From NCBI GenBank assembly GCA_038131955.1, contig JAYPQK010000012.1, forward strand, positions 62,001 to 126,000: DNA of 64,000 nt. The letters run 5' to 3'. Made by a program: the position numbers and the translations under genes. This document shows positions 50,673 through 59,890 of the stretch, piece by piece; positions within the stretch are counted from its first letter, which is position 1; every line of letters begins with the position of its first letter. Source of the DNA: SHAN690 sp038131955 (GTDB taxonomy: Bacteria > Bacteroidota > Bacteroidia > Flavobacteriales_G > Salibacteraceae). Under the pieces are notes generated by a model. The model was given only the letters and a program-made list of their open reading frames with translations, made no database searches and was not told where the DNA came from.

Positions 50673-52619
50673 ATGATCAGGTCGATAAGAATATTCTTCG
50701 CGCTACTTGTAATGTGGGTCGCTGCACTGACCCTGCAGGGACAATCATCCTCGAATCTTTCAATTGCAATAAGCACCATTGAGCAGGCGAGAGGCTTGGC
50801 TCGTTATCCCGATTCTTCCTTGGCTGTGCTGCAAGGGCTTGACGCACAGTCGCTCGATGATTCTTTGAAAGTGGAGTACCACAAGACGAAGGGTATGGCT
50901 TTCTTCTACAAGGGAATCCTCGACTCATCTATTGCGGCGTATAGTACGGCCATGGCTTTGGTGGATACCTCACGGTGTACGGATCAGTCGGCTGTCGTGA
51001 CCAACGGTCTTGCCGTGGTCTTGCATGCGGCAGGGTTGAAAGGGGAGGCTATAAACTATTATTCAAAGGCTTTGGGGTGCGCTGAGTTTCGCGGCGACGA
51101 TCCCCTTAAGCTTAAGATATACAACAACCTCAGCATCTTGAATCGCGAGTTGGGCCGGTACCAATGGGCGCAGCGATATCTGGACAAAGCCTTTGAACTT
51201 ACAGACCCCGGCAATACGGCCGCTTGGGCCAGTCTGTACAATTCGAGGGGACAAAACTTCTTGCTTGTTCAGAAATACGACAGTGCCCAGGTCAATTTTC
51301 TGCGAAGTGATGAATTTCGCCACGAGGAAGACTTGAAAGGAAAGGCGATCGGTCTGAATAACTTAGGCTACGTAGCCTCGCTACAGGGTGATATGACCTT
51401 GGCGATGGACTATTATCAGCGGGCGGCGAAGATCAGGGAGAAGATCGGTGATCGCTTCGGTTCGGCTTCCATATTCATCAACATGGCCAACATCGCCATT
51501 GAAGAAGACAACCTCACTCGAGCAAAGGATCTGATCCGAAACGCCGAGTTACTCAACGATCAGGTCCATTCACCCGAAGTAGCATCGCGCATTTTGGCTT
51601 CTCGGTCGGCCATGGCTGAAAAAGAGGGCAATGCAGCGCTCGCACTCCATCTCATGCGCGAATTCAAGAAGATGGACGACAGTCTGCGTACCGATGAGGT
51701 GATGAGAGAGGCGGCCAATGCTCAGTATACCGTAGCATTGGTTGAAGCTCAGAACCGAGTTAAGCGGATCCAGAAGGAGGAGGAGGCGCAAGCAGCGGCT
51801 ATCGAGCGGCAGCGGTTGATCAGCATGTCTTTGGCCGTGGCGATCGCGGTTTTCATCGGTTTGCTCTCCTTGTTGTTATATCAATTGAAGCAACTTTCTG
51901 ACCTGAGAAAAGCTCTCACGCAACAACGCGACGAAGCCGAGAGTAAGGCGCAAGTGCGAAGAGAAACGTTGAACGCGGTGGTCCATGAGCTGCGAACACC
52001 CATGAGGGCGATCATTTCATTGGCGGAACTGATCCAGGTGGAGAAAGATCCACAGGAGCTGCTCGACATGACCAAGTTGCTCAAGAACAGCAGTGAGCGC
52101 TTACTAGGGATAAACAATAATATCTTGACCTTCTCGAGGATAGAGGAGGGATCGGCTGAACCAGTCTTGCAGAAGAATAACCTCTCCAAGTTGGTGGAGG
52201 GGCTATGCAAGGAGCTGGCTCCACAAGCTGCTACCAAAGGAATAGAATTTAGGGTTCAGATCGAGCCAGGGATACTTGCTGTACTAGATCACTCCATGAT
52301 GGAGATCGTACTGATGAATTTGATCGGTAATGCACTGAAGTACACCCGTTCCGGCTCCGTAACCGTTACGGTGAACGAAGCGGACGCGAAAGCTGTGGTA
52401 GAAGTACGAGACACAGGGCCTGGTATTCCGGAGGCTGACCAAGAGCGCATCTTTGAGGCATTCTTTCAGTCGAAGGTTACCCTAGCTGCAGGAACAGATG
52501 GAAGCGGCTTGGGGCTTTCGATCTGCAAACACTATGTGGAACAGATGAACGGTGAGCTCGAGCTGAGCTCAGTTGAGGGAGAAGGAAGTACTTTCTCGGT
52601 CGTGCTTCCACAGGATTAA
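50673..52619 (+). CDS. TPR-containing hybrid-type sensor histidine kinase
   Basis: 648 residues from the ATG at 50673 (MIRSIRIFFALLVMWVAALT, signal peptide); a TTG at 50622 is inside the terminator. Residues about 25-345 form periplasmic TPR repeats (GLNNLGYVASLQGDMTLAMD, FINMANIAIEEDNLTRAKDL). One membrane helix (LAVAIAVFIGLLSLLLYQL), a coiled coil, HisKA H box NAVVHELRTPMRAIISL, and HATPase_c: NLIGNALKYTRSG (N box), VRDTGPGIPEADQERIFEAF (G1), GSGLGLSICKHYVEQM (G2). No receiver domain. Such TPR kinases are common in Bacteroidetes. No regulator follows. Confidence 0.9.
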   Translation: MIRSIRIFFALLVMWVAALTLQGQSSSNLSIAISTIEQARGLARYPDSSLAVLQGLDAQSLDDSLKVEYHKTKGMAFFYKGILDSSIAAYSTAMALVDTSRCTDQSAVVTNGLAVVLHAAGLKGEAINYYSKALGCAEFRGDDPLKLKIYNNLSILNRELGRYQWAQRYLDKAFELTDPGNTAAWASLYNSRGQNFLLVQKYDSAQVNFLRSDEFRHEEDLKGKAIGLNNLGYVASLQGDMTLAMDYYQRAAKIREKIGDRFGSASIFINMANIAIEEDNLTRAKDLIRNAELLNDQVHSPEVASRILASRSAMAEKEGNAALALHLMREFKKMDDSLRTDEVMREAANAQYTVALVEAQNRVKRIQKEEEAQAAAIERQRLISMSLAVAIAVFIGLLSLLLYQLKQLSDLRKALTQQRDEAESKAQVRRETLNAVVHELRTPMRAIISLAELIQVEKDPQELLDMTKLLKNSSERLLGINNNILTFSRIEEGSAEPVLQKNNLSKLVEGLCKELAPQAATKGIEFRVQIEPGILAVLDHSMMEIVLMNLIGNALKYTRSGSVTVTVNEADAKAVVEVRDTGPGIPEADQERIFEAFFQSKVTLAAGTDGSGLGLSICKHYVEQMNGELELSSVEGEGSTFSVVLPQD

Positions 52620-53239
52620 TCTCGAAACCGCCAGAATACTTTGAAGGTGAGTCCGAAGTTGGACTCTAACACCATCGGATTCTCTTTGTAGGTTTCAAAG
52701 TTGTAGGTAGGGCTACTTCCCAGGTTGCTAGTGTTGCCGTTGCGCACTCCATAAACCGTGAAGCCTCCGTTCCGCGTGCTTTCGATTACTTGCTTGTCAT
52801 CTGGCCAAACATAGAGCACAAAGGGAGCTTCCTCCGTGAAGGTTCCTTCGGCTCCGCCGGCAGACCATGATCCACCTTCCATGGCTAACCTGAAGGATGC
52901 GAAGTCAGAAGTACCAATGACCTCCATACGGTCGATGTATCGGAATGAGGTTTTGAATTCGTGAGTCACGTTGTCAGTTCTGTATCCACCGTCAGAATAG
53001 GCTGTAAGTCGAACGGAGAGAGAAGTCTCGTCCTCAAAGATCCGTTCCACGTTGTCGCCGATGTATCCGCGATCATCAGAGAATTCCCAAGTAAGGAAAT
53101 CAAAGTCTTCGCTGCAGCTTTCCAGATTCAAGGTGGTACCTGCTTCTAGGGTATCTCCCCAGTCGAGGCAGGCTTTCGGTTGGGGTTCGCAACCTGCCAT
53201 CATCCATAGCATCAAAGCGCCTAGGAATAACTTTCTCAT
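52616..53239 (-). CDS. Hypothetical lipoprotein
   Basis: 207 residues. Lipobox MMAGC (Cys17). The first half has a PKD-like feel (AGTTLNLESCSEDFDFLTWE, SLSVRLTAYSDGGYRTDNVT) and the second is beta-rich. No enzyme motif. It overlaps the kinase stop by four bases (tail to tail) and is followed on the minus strand, after the start of its own upstream neighbour, by a gene for another exported protein; the two may form an operon. Confidence 0.6.
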   Translation of the reverse strand: MRKLFLGALMLWMMAGCEPQPKACLDWGDTLEAGTTLNLESCSEDFDFLTWEFSDDRGYIGDNVERIFEDETSLSVRLTAYSDGGYRTDNVTHEFKTSFRYIDRMEVIGTSDFASFRLAMEGGSWSAGGAEGTFTEEAPFVLYVWPDDKQVIESTRNGGFTVYGVRNGNTSNLGSSPTYNFETYKENPMVLESNFGLTFKVFWRFRD

Positions 53240-53241
53240 CG

Positions 53242-53931
53242 TCAGAAGTTTAGTGTTAGACCGACAACCGGTGTGTTAGTGACAGGATTCATGCCCAATT
53301 CAAACATTTCCACGGTAAATGGATTCTGTTGACGATAGACGGACTTATCAAGTTTTTCGACCCACTTCCTAGTGAAGTAGTAAGCGATCAAGCCGCCACC
53401 TGTCAATCCAAGACTTGTAAAGAAGGCTGCATTCACCGTGTTGTAGCGACGCGTTACATTTTCAGCTCCAGTTACGTTTGAGCTGAAATACTGGCTTTTA
53501 AAATTCTCCTTGATCGACTCTTCGTGCCAGCGCTTACGCATACTGTGGAGGAATGGACTGGCTACGGCTCCGGAAAACGCTAGGAATAAGGGGGCGGTTT
53601 TTCCGATGAATACCTTCCTCTTGTATTCGTCCGTTTGGATGAGGTACTGGATGTATTCCGGATCTTTTTTTAACTCTTGGTAATAGCTGATCGAGTCTTT
53701 TACTGGAACTTCAATGGTGCCTTTATACTTCTTATGCATGGGAGACCAGATCTCAATGTCGTGTAATCCGGGAGTGATCATTTGAACATTCCTCACCGGG
53801 AGGAGTTCGCCGTCCAACTTGATCCAGAAATCAGAACTTCCCTTCACATAAAACCGAACCTTAGTGCTATCCTGCGCTACTCCATTGAATAGGAGTCCGA
53901 AGAGTAACAGAAGAACCGAAAAGTGTTTCAT
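53242..53931 (-). CDS. Hypothetical exported protein with PEGA-like segment and hydrophobic region
   Basis: 229 residues. Signal peptide (KHFSVLLLLFGLLFNGVAQ). Residues about 25-85 (VRFYVKGSSDFWIKLDGELL, PGLHDIEIWSPMHKKYKG) look like a PEGA-type beta module. Two hydrophobic stretches follow (FLAFSGAVASPFLHS, FFTSLGLTGGGLIAYYF), so it may be membrane-bound. Function unknown. Its stop is two bases before the next gene start at 53239. Confidence 0.55.
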   Translation of the reverse strand: MKHFSVLLLLFGLLFNGVAQDSTKVRFYVKGSSDFWIKLDGELLPVRNVQMITPGLHDIEIWSPMHKKYKGTIEVPVKDSISYYQELKKDPEYIQYLIQTDEYKRKVFIGKTAPLFLAFSGAVASPFLHSMRKRWHEESIKENFKSQYFSSNVTGAENVTRRYNTVNAAFFTSLGLTGGGLIAYYFTRKWVEKLDKSVYRQQNPFTVEMFELGMNPVTNTPVVGLTLNF

Positions 53932-53990
53932 GGTATAAATGTAAGTGCAGAAAGTGATTTTGTTCTACTCGTTGAGGGAGCGGTGGATTA

Positions 53991-54539
53991 TTATAACGGA
54001 ACGAACTTTTTAGGACTGAGAATGTCTGCCAGCTCGGGTGGGCCCGGGAAATACTTTCCCTTGAAGTCATCGAGTTGGTCCAGAGTTTCATTCGAGAGGA
54101 GTTCGCTCACTTCATCCATGGCCTCATCAGAAATGGCATAGGGAAAGATGCTGTGGATCATCTTGTCGTCCCTGCAATGGACGTGGTAGGAGAATTCACT
54201 CGAGTCTTCGATGCGCTTGCCGGTAAGAAGGCATGTGGTTAAGCGCTCCGATTCAGAACGAACTCCACGATCGCGAATGCGTTCAGAAAACAAGGCTTCG
54301 ATCTTGTTTCTGGATTCCTCCGAAAGCGATTTTCTCATGTTTTCTGCACAACTGGCACATATCCCGTACTCAAAGATCGGTTCGACCACATCCATGGCCT
54401 CCACCCGTCGGAAGATCCGTTCAATGAAATAGTCGTCTCCCGAATCAGCGAGAGCGTTTTGACACACCAAACAGCGTTCAAAAGGAGCGTTCGTGTCTGA
54501 ATTGTGAAAACGTGGATCGATGGGTCGTTCTTCCAACAT
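53991..54539 (-). CDS. Hypothetical cytoplasmic protein with two CxxC pairs
   Basis: 182 residues from the ATG at 54539 (MLEERPIDPRFHNSDTNAPF); a longer frame from 54569 adds 10 residues. CLVCQ at about residues 23-27 and CASC at about 62-65 are spaced like a zinc-binding treble, with further Cys/His in TTCLLTGKRIED and YHVHCRDDK. No signal peptide. The rest is acidic. The family is not recognised; zinc or another metal is a reasonable guess. Divergent from the prolyl oligopeptidase gene. Confidence 0.6.
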   Translation of the reverse strand: MLEERPIDPRFHNSDTNAPFERCLVCQNALADSGDDYFIERIFRRVEAMDVVEPIFEYGICASCAENMRKSLSEESRNKIEALFSERIRDRGVRSESERLTTCLLTGKRIEDSSEFSYHVHCRDDKMIHSIFPYAISDEAMDEVSELLSNETLDQLDDFKGKYFPGPPELADILSPKKFVPL

Positions 54540-54674
54540 AGTATCAATGATAACGAATCGCCTTGCCAATCGTTCGCTTTTGAGTTAAAAACTCCATCGG
54601 GTCATCCCATTTTTCTCTGCTTATGCATCAATGATGAACAGCCGGAGCGGTTGTGTTATTTTCGTGCAAAATCA

Positions 54675-56831
54675 ATGACGATGAATATCAGACAAAGTTG
54701 GATCGTGCTCGCAGCCTTTGCAGTGGCGTGCAATGAGCCGGTCGAAAAAGAAGAAGCAATGGCATTGGAGTACCCTGAAACGAGGAAGGACGAAACGGTG
54801 GTCGATGAGTATTTTGGAACTCAAGTGTCAGACCCGTATCGCTGGTTGGAGAATGACACTGCCGATGAAACCGCTGCGTGGGTCAAAGCGCAGAACGCTG
54901 TGACCTTTGGATACTTGGGAACGATTCCATTCAGAAGTAAGATCGAGGATCGATTGACCGAGTTGTGGGATTACGAGAAGTATTCCGCCCCGTTCAAACG
55001 TGGAGAGTACACGTATTACTACAAGAATGATGGTCTCCAGAATCAGTATGTGATCTACCGTGAGTCGGCTGATGGAGGCGAGGATGAAGTCTTCTTGGAT
55101 CCGAATCAATTCTCTGAGGACGGTACCACATCGTTGGCTGGCTTGAGCTTCACCAAGGACGGTTCGCTCGTTGCCTTTCAGATATCAGAAGGAGGATCCG
55201 ACTGGAGAAAGGTGATCGTAATGAATGCCGCGACCAAGGAGATCATCGAAGACACCTTGATCGACGTGAAATTCTCTGGCGTGTCTTGGATGGGTAATGA
55301 AGGCTTCTACTACAGCAGCTACGATAAGCCAAAGGAGGGAAGTGCTCTATCTGGAATGACTCAGTACCACAAGCTCTATTTTCACACCTTGGGTACACCG
55401 CAATCGACCGACAAGTTGATCTTCGGCGGTGAAGAGACCCCTCGTCGCTATGTGGGTGGATACGTCACCGAAGACGAGCGCTACCTTGTGATCAGCGCCG
55501 CGGTTTCTACCACAGGTAATGAGCTGTACATTCAGGACTTGAGTGTCGAAGGCTCTCCTATCGTCAATGTGGTCGATAGTTATGACAACGACCACAGCCT
55601 GATCCATACCGTGGGCGACATGCTCTACATCAAAACCAACTTGGACGCTCCTAATGGGAAGGTGGTTATGACCACGATCCAAGACCCTGCTCCATCTACT
55701 TGGAAGGATTTCATTGCAGAGACAAAGAACGTTTTGCGTATCGGTACTGCCGGGGGTAAGTTCTTTGCGAACTACCTCAAGGATGCAACATCCTACGTAG
55801 TACAGTTTGACGCTGACGGTCAGGTAGAGCGTGAGATCGAACTTCCGGGAGTTGGTTCTGCCGGCGGATTTGGAGGGCGTATGGAGGATAGTGAACTCTA
55901 TTATTCCTTTACTTCAAATGTCTATCCACCGACGATCTTTCACTACGACATCGAGTCGGGTGAGTCGACCGTATACAAGGAGAGCGGTGTGAAGTTCGAT
56001 CCGACCCAATTTGAATCGAAGCAGGTGTTCTACAGTTCTAAGGATGGAACCAAGGTCCCGATGATCTTGACCTACAAGAAGGGACTGAAGCTCGATGGAA
56101 ACAATCCAACCTTGCTTTATGGCTACGGTGGATTCAATATCAGCTTGACGCCTTCATTCAGCACGAGCAATATCGTGTTGATGGAGAACGGCGGCATCTT
56201 CGCTGTAGCAAACCTCCGAGGCGGTGGCGAGTACGGTGAAGTATGGCACTCTTCCGGTACCAAGATGAACAAGCAGAATGTCTTTGACGACTTCATCGCT
56301 GCAGCTGAGTATTTGATCGCCGAGAACTACACCTCAACGGAGAAGCTAGGTATTGCAGGAGGGTCTAACGGAGGCCTTCTGGTAGGTGCCTGCATGACGC
56401 AGCGTCCTGATCTCTTCAGTGTAGCGCTACCGGCAGTTGGTGTGTTGGATATGCTTCGTTATCACAAGTTCACCGCAGGTGCGGGTTGGGCGTATGATTA
56501 TGGAACTTCCGAGGAAAGCAAGGAGATGTTTGAATACCTGCTGGCCTATTCACCTGTACACAATTTGGACAGTGTTGCATACCCGGCTACCATGGTGACT
56601 ACAGCTGATCATGATGATCGCGTAGTTCCTGCGCATTCGTTTAAATTTGCAGCTGCTTTACAGGCACATCATTCGGGGAATCAGCCCGTGTTGATCCGTA
56701 TCGAAGAAAAGGCGGGTCACGGTGCAGGTAAGCCAACGTCCAAGATCATCGAAGAGCAAGCCGACAAGTGGTCGTTCTTCTTTTGGAATGTAGGAGTGAA
56801 AGATCTTTACAACGAGAAAACTGAAGGATAG
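54675..56831 (+). CDS. Prolyl oligopeptidase (S9 family)
   Basis: 718 residues from the ATG at 54675 (MTMNIRQSWIVLAAFAVACN); a second ATG at 54681 is equally possible. The N-terminus looks like a lipoprotein signal (AVAC). Propeller domain with FGTQVSDPYRWLEND and DYEKYSAPFKRGEYTYYY; catalytic alpha/beta-hydrolase domain with the Ser in IAGGSNGGLLVGACMTQRPD, the Asp in TADHDDRVVPAHS, and the His in EKAGHGAGKP. It cleaves after proline in short peptides, probably in the periplasm. TATTTTCG near 54660 is a near -7 box. Confidence 0.93.
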   Translation: MTMNIRQSWIVLAAFAVACNEPVEKEEAMALEYPETRKDETVVDEYFGTQVSDPYRWLENDTADETAAWVKAQNAVTFGYLGTIPFRSKIEDRLTELWDYEKYSAPFKRGEYTYYYKNDGLQNQYVIYRESADGGEDEVFLDPNQFSEDGTTSLAGLSFTKDGSLVAFQISEGGSDWRKVIVMNAATKEIIEDTLIDVKFSGVSWMGNEGFYYSSYDKPKEGSALSGMTQYHKLYFHTLGTPQSTDKLIFGGEETPRRYVGGYVTEDERYLVISAAVSTTGNELYIQDLSVEGSPIVNVVDSYDNDHSLIHTVGDMLYIKTNLDAPNGKVVMTTIQDPAPSTWKDFIAETKNVLRIGTAGGKFFANYLKDATSYVVQFDADGQVEREIELPGVGSAGGFGGRMEDSELYYSFTSNVYPPTIFHYDIESGESTVYKESGVKFDPTQFESKQVFYSSKDGTKVPMILTYKKGLKLDGNNPTLLYGYGGFNISLTPSFSTSNIVLMENGGIFAVANLRGGGEYGEVWHSSGTKMNKQNVFDDFIAAAEYLIAENYTSTEKLGIAGGSNGGLLVGACMTQRPDLFSVALPAVGVLDMLRYHKFTAGAGWAYDYGTSEESKEMFEYLLAYSPVHNLDSVAYPATMVTTADHDDRVVPAHSFKFAAALQAHHSGNQPVLIRIEEKAGHGAGKPTSKIIEEQADKWSFFFWNVGVKDLYNEKTEG

Positions 56832-56858
56832 GTAAATTCTTTGATCGTTGTAATTTTG

Positions 56859-56888
56859 GGGAGGCAACCGTCATTGTCTCCCTTTTTT
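56859..56888 (+). terminator. Terminator of the prolyl oligopeptidase gene
   Basis: GGGAGGCAA (56859-56867) pairs with TTGTCTCCC (56874-56882) with one G-T pair and a 6-base loop, followed by six T residues (56883-56888). It ends 4 bases before the next candidate start. Confidence 0.88.
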
Positions 56889-56892
56889 ATTC

Positions 56893-57210
56893 TTGGGAAC
56901 TATTTTGAAATATCTGAATCAGCCCCATCCGTTGGACTCTTCCTGGAGGTCTACATTGCGGACGGCTATTGCGTTCGCACTGTTCGTTGCGGTATTTCTG
57001 TTCATTTTCGAACCCTTTGGCACGGGAGGAATGGACTGGAAGTGGCGCACCTTGAACGCCTTGATCTTTGGCTTGGTCACGGCGAGTGGAATACTGATTT
57101 GTGCTTCGATCGGTCGGTTCTGGCCTGACTGGTTTGGCGAGGAGCGTTGGATCCTCGGGAAGGAGGGAAGAAGGAGATTTACGGATAAAGAAAAAGCCCC
57201 AAGGGATTAA
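56893..57210 (+). pseudogene. Truncated membrane-anchored LytTR regulator (N-terminal remnant)
   Basis: 105 residues from TTG at 56893 or TTG at 56905. The sequence PHPLDSSWRSTLRTAIAFAL, FLFIFEPFGTGG, NALIFGLVTASGILICASIG and PDWFGEERWILGKE is the N-terminal half of the Bacteroidetes LytTR regulators that carry four membrane helices (typical pattern PYP...SLF..LFVFLFLF.FQPFG ... F.EE.W.VGKE). Homology stops at GKE; the remaining helices and the whole LytTR domain are missing and the frame ends at 57210 inside a terminator hairpin. No promoter, and a terminator just upstream. Almost certainly a deletion remnant. Confidence 0.6.
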
Positions 57211-57220
57211 CTTGGGGCTT
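57192..57220 (-). terminator. Terminator of the rplS/trmD transcript
   Basis: AAGCCCCAAG (57194-57203) pairs perfectly with CTTGGGGCTT (57211-57220). On the minus strand the stem is followed by a TTTTTC run, so it ends leftward transcripts coming from rplS, about 130 bases after its stop. It overlaps the end of the truncated LytTR frame. Confidence 0.8.
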
Positions 57221-57353
57221 CGTTAAAGGAAATCTTATCTGCCGTTCTACGAAAACAAACTACCTAACCTAATACCAATGAATAGAGCCGGCGGATAATA
57301 AAAAGAAGTCCCCAACGAATTGAAGCCTTCTTAGATCGTTGATGGGGGAGGAA

Positions 57354-57719
57354 TTAACCTTCTCGGCGATTGAAACGCTCCTTGATACGAGCCGCCTTAC
57401 CCATTCTGTCACGCAAGTAGAAGATTCGTGAACGACGAACCTTACCGCGCTTCAATACTTCAAGCTTGTCGATGAATGGACTGTTTGCTGGAAAGATTCT
57501 CTCCACACCCACACCGCTCGACATTTTGCGAACTGTGAAAGTCTCTGTGGAACCCTTTCCTCTTTTCTGGATCACTACGCCTTGGAAAACCTGAACACGT
57601 TCCTTGTTTCCTTCCTTGATCTTATAGTGAACTGCAACGGTGTCGCCCGCTTCGAAGCGTGGGAGCTCCTGCTTTGGGTTCACTTCGTTGATGATTTCTT
57701 GCATTACTACGCTTGCCAT
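57354..57719 (-). CDS. rplS: Ribosomal protein L19
   Basis: 121 residues from the ATG at 57719 (MASVVMQEIINEVNPKQELP). Family blocks: FEAGDTVAVHYKIKEGNK, RVQVFQGVVIQKRGKGSTET, FTVRKMSSGVGVERIFP, RRSRIFYLRDRMGKAARI. L19 sits at the interface of the ribosomal subunits. It follows trmD in the common trmD-rplS order. Confidence 0.97.
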   Translation of the reverse strand: MASVVMQEIINEVNPKQELPRFEAGDTVAVHYKIKEGNKERVQVFQGVVIQKRGKGSTETFTVRKMSSGVGVERIFPANSPFIDKLEVLKRGKVRRSRIFYLRDRMGKAARIKERFNRREG

Positions 57720-57761
57720 GCCACTCAAAATTTGGGGTGCAAAGATAGAAGTTCTTGTGAG

Positions 57762-58457
57762 TTAATCGTTGGATTTGTGTTTTTTATTCCAAATATCTGG
57801 ACGCCGTTCTTTGGTTCGCGCTTCGGCCTGCTGTTGACGCCACTCATCGATCTTCTTGAAGTTACCGCTGAGCAAGATATCGGGCACTTTCATTCCCTTG
57901 TATTCTGCGGGCCGCGTGTACACAGGAGGCGACAGGAGGTCGTCCTGAAAAGAGTCAGAAAGTGCTGAAGTTTCGTTGTTCAATACACCCGGGATCAAAC
58001 GAATGATCGCATCGCTTACGACAGCGGCAGCCAGCTCACCTCCGGATAGCACAAAGTCCCCTATGGAGATCTCTTTGGTGATGTACTTTTCTCGAAGTCG
58101 TTCATCCACTCCTTTGTAGTGACCGCAGAGGATGATCAGGTTTTTCGTCAGTGATAAGCCATTAGCCATGCTCTGGTCGAATACTTCGCCGTCGGGCGTC
58201 ATGAAGATAATCTCGTCGTAGGTGCGCTCTTCTTGCAGCTTCAGGATCAAGGTTTCGATGGGTTCGATCATCATCACCATTCCAGCCCCACCGCCGAATT
58301 GGTAGTCGTCGACCTGCTTGTGCTTTCCGAGTCCGTAGGCGCGTAGGTCGTGCACGTGAACTTCAGCCAAACCCTTGTCACTCGCCCGCTTCGGGATAGA
58401 GTGGGAGAAGGGGCCTTCTAATAATTCAGGAAGAACGGAAATGATATCGATGCGCAT
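57762..58457 (-). CDS. trmD: tRNA (guanine-N1)-methyltransferase
   Basis: 231 residues. SPOUT-fold enzyme that methylates G37 of tRNAs. Motifs: VLPELLEGPFSHSIPKRASD, VDDYQFGGGAGMVMMIEPI, LCGHYKGVDERLREKYITKE, IGDFVLSGGELAAAVVSDAI and the knot region. Complete length. Co-transcribed with rplS, 42 bases downstream. Confidence 0.97.
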   Translation of the reverse strand: MRIDIISVLPELLEGPFSHSIPKRASDKGLAEVHVHDLRAYGLGKHKQVDDYQFGGGAGMVMMIEPIETLILKLQEERTYDEIIFMTPDGEVFDQSMANGLSLTKNLIILCGHYKGVDERLREKYITKEISIGDFVLSGGELAAAVVSDAIIRLIPGVLNNETSALSDSFQDDLLSPPVYTRPAEYKGMKVPDILLSGNFKKIDEWRQQQAEARTKERRPDIWNKKHKSND

Positions 58458-58471
58458 CGCAGAGAGCTGGT

Positions 58472-59266
58472 TTACTCTTCTTTCTCCTCGGTATCACTGT
58501 CGCTTTCTTCCGGAGCGTTAGCATATAACTTGCGATACTGAGCATGGAGAGCAGGACTATCCGGAACGAGCTTACGACCTAAGGCGATCACCTCGAGTGC
58601 GCGCTCTTCTTGGGCATTGTCCTGAAGATAATTGGTGTAACTCACAAACGCCTTGATCAACGCCTCGTGCGTCACGTCATCCTTTTCGAAGGTCTTATTG
58701 GCGTGCTGTTGTTGCAAGCTGTCGAGCGCCTGAGAAATGAAGCGTTCTCCTTCTGAGGCGTTACGCGCTTGTACCATGGCCACGCCAGTTATAAAGGTTA
58801 CGTTCTGGTCGCCCGGCATGACCTTTTGGATACGGGTGAATTCGCGGGATGCGTCATAGTACTCTTCATCATTATAGAAGAACAACGCTCGGTCCAACGC
58901 CTCTTCCCGAATCTGGTCGATCTGACGTTTGTTCTGCGAGTAGAGCTCTCCCGTCTTGTCTTTCTTGCGAAACTTATAGGCATATTTCAGGGCATCTTTC
59001 AATGGATCCTTGAACTCATCCTGAAAAGCGTCTGGATTGATATGTGCCTGGTACATGCACAGTGCCAGATACATGTAAGGTTCAGGTGCTCTGCGGTATT
59101 TGTCCTTGCGAGTGTAAGACTCGGCCTTGTATGCACAACGCTCGTAGTCCTCCATGGCGTACCAGTCAAAAAGCTTTTGAAACTCTCCACCTTTAACCTG
59201 GGCGCGGAGGTCCAATGAAGCGACACTCAATACAAGGCTCATCAGAATGAAAAAAGCAAGACGCAT
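58472..59266 (-). CDS. Secreted TPR-like protein
   Basis: 264 residues from the ATG at 59266 (MRLAFFILMSLVLSVASLDL, signal peptide); another ATG at 59302 adds 12 residues. Helical repeat content (WYAMEDYERCAYKAESYTRK, DRALFFYNDEEYYDASREFT, GVAMVQARNASEGERFISQA) suggests degenerate TPRs. The end is very acidic (EESDSDTEEKEE). No function recognised. It starts 14 bases after the trmD direction in the same transcript and may ride with it. Confidence 0.7.
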   Translation of the reverse strand: MRLAFFILMSLVLSVASLDLRAQVKGGEFQKLFDWYAMEDYERCAYKAESYTRKDKYRRAPEPYMYLALCMYQAHINPDAFQDEFKDPLKDALKYAYKFRKKDKTGELYSQNKRQIDQIREEALDRALFFYNDEEYYDASREFTRIQKVMPGDQNVTFITGVAMVQARNASEGERFISQALDSLQQQHANKTFEKDDVTHEALIKAFVSYTNYLQDNAQEERALEVIALGRKLVPDSPALHAQYRKLYANAPEESDSDTEEKEE

Positions 59267-59342
59267 ACGTGTAGAAGTTTCTTTCAGTAAACGAAAATTC
59301 ATGTGAGATATAGACCTTTGAGCGTTAAAAAAGTTGAATCGC

Positions 59343-59885
59343 ATGATCCAATCAGGGGCCAAAGTTACGGTAGAAGAAACGGAAGCAGGTACGGTGATCT
59401 CTATTTTTCCTGAACCAAAGCCATGGCAGCTGGTGGTTTTATCCATTTGGTTGATGCTCTGGGTGTTCAGTGGAATCTTGGGATTCGTGGGAGGATTGAA
59501 GGAAATGGGGGCGGACGACTTCACGTTTCTTCTTGTGTTCATGGGCTTTTGGGCGTATTTCACATTTTACTCTGTTCGCTCACTCGTTTGGCTACGTGTA
59601 GGTGCTGAATTCATCCGAATATCAGACGATACGGTTGACTACAAACGCAGTTGGAATGGTTTCGGTCGGGTGAAATCATATGACATTGATACGATCAAGA
59701 ACCTGGGTGTGGTGAATTATAAGGACAAAAAATTTGCCAAGACCTACAACGATGCGTTTTGGACGGTCGGAGGAGAGATGATCGGTTTCGAGTACATCGG
59801 CACCAAAGTGGCTTTCGGGTTCAAACTCTCCGAGACGCAAGCCAAGGACATCGTCAAACGCATTCAAAGGGCATCGAAGCGATAG
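59343..59885 (+). CDS. Membrane protein with bacterial PH-like domain
   Basis: 180 residues from the ATG at 59343 (MIQSGAKVTVEET); a TTG at 59334 is also possible. Two membrane helices (LVVLSIWLMLWVFSGILGFV, FTFLLVFMGFWAYFTFYSV), then a beta domain ending in a helix (FIRISDDTVDYKRSWNGFGR, DIDTIKNLGVVNYKDKK, GFKLSETQAKDIVKRIQRAS) that fits a bacterial pleckstrin-homology-like fold. Function unknown. Divergent from the TPR gene; convergent with the efflux operon. Confidence 0.6.
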   Translation: MIQSGAKVTVEETEAGTVISIFPEPKPWQLVVLSIWLMLWVFSGILGFVGGLKEMGADDFTFLLVFMGFWAYFTFYSVRSLVWLRVGAEFIRISDDTVDYKRSWNGFGRVKSYDIDTIKNLGVVNYKDKKFAKTYNDAFWTVGGEMIGFEYIGTKVAFGFKLSETQAKDIVKRIQRASKR

Positions 59886-59890
59886 GCTGC

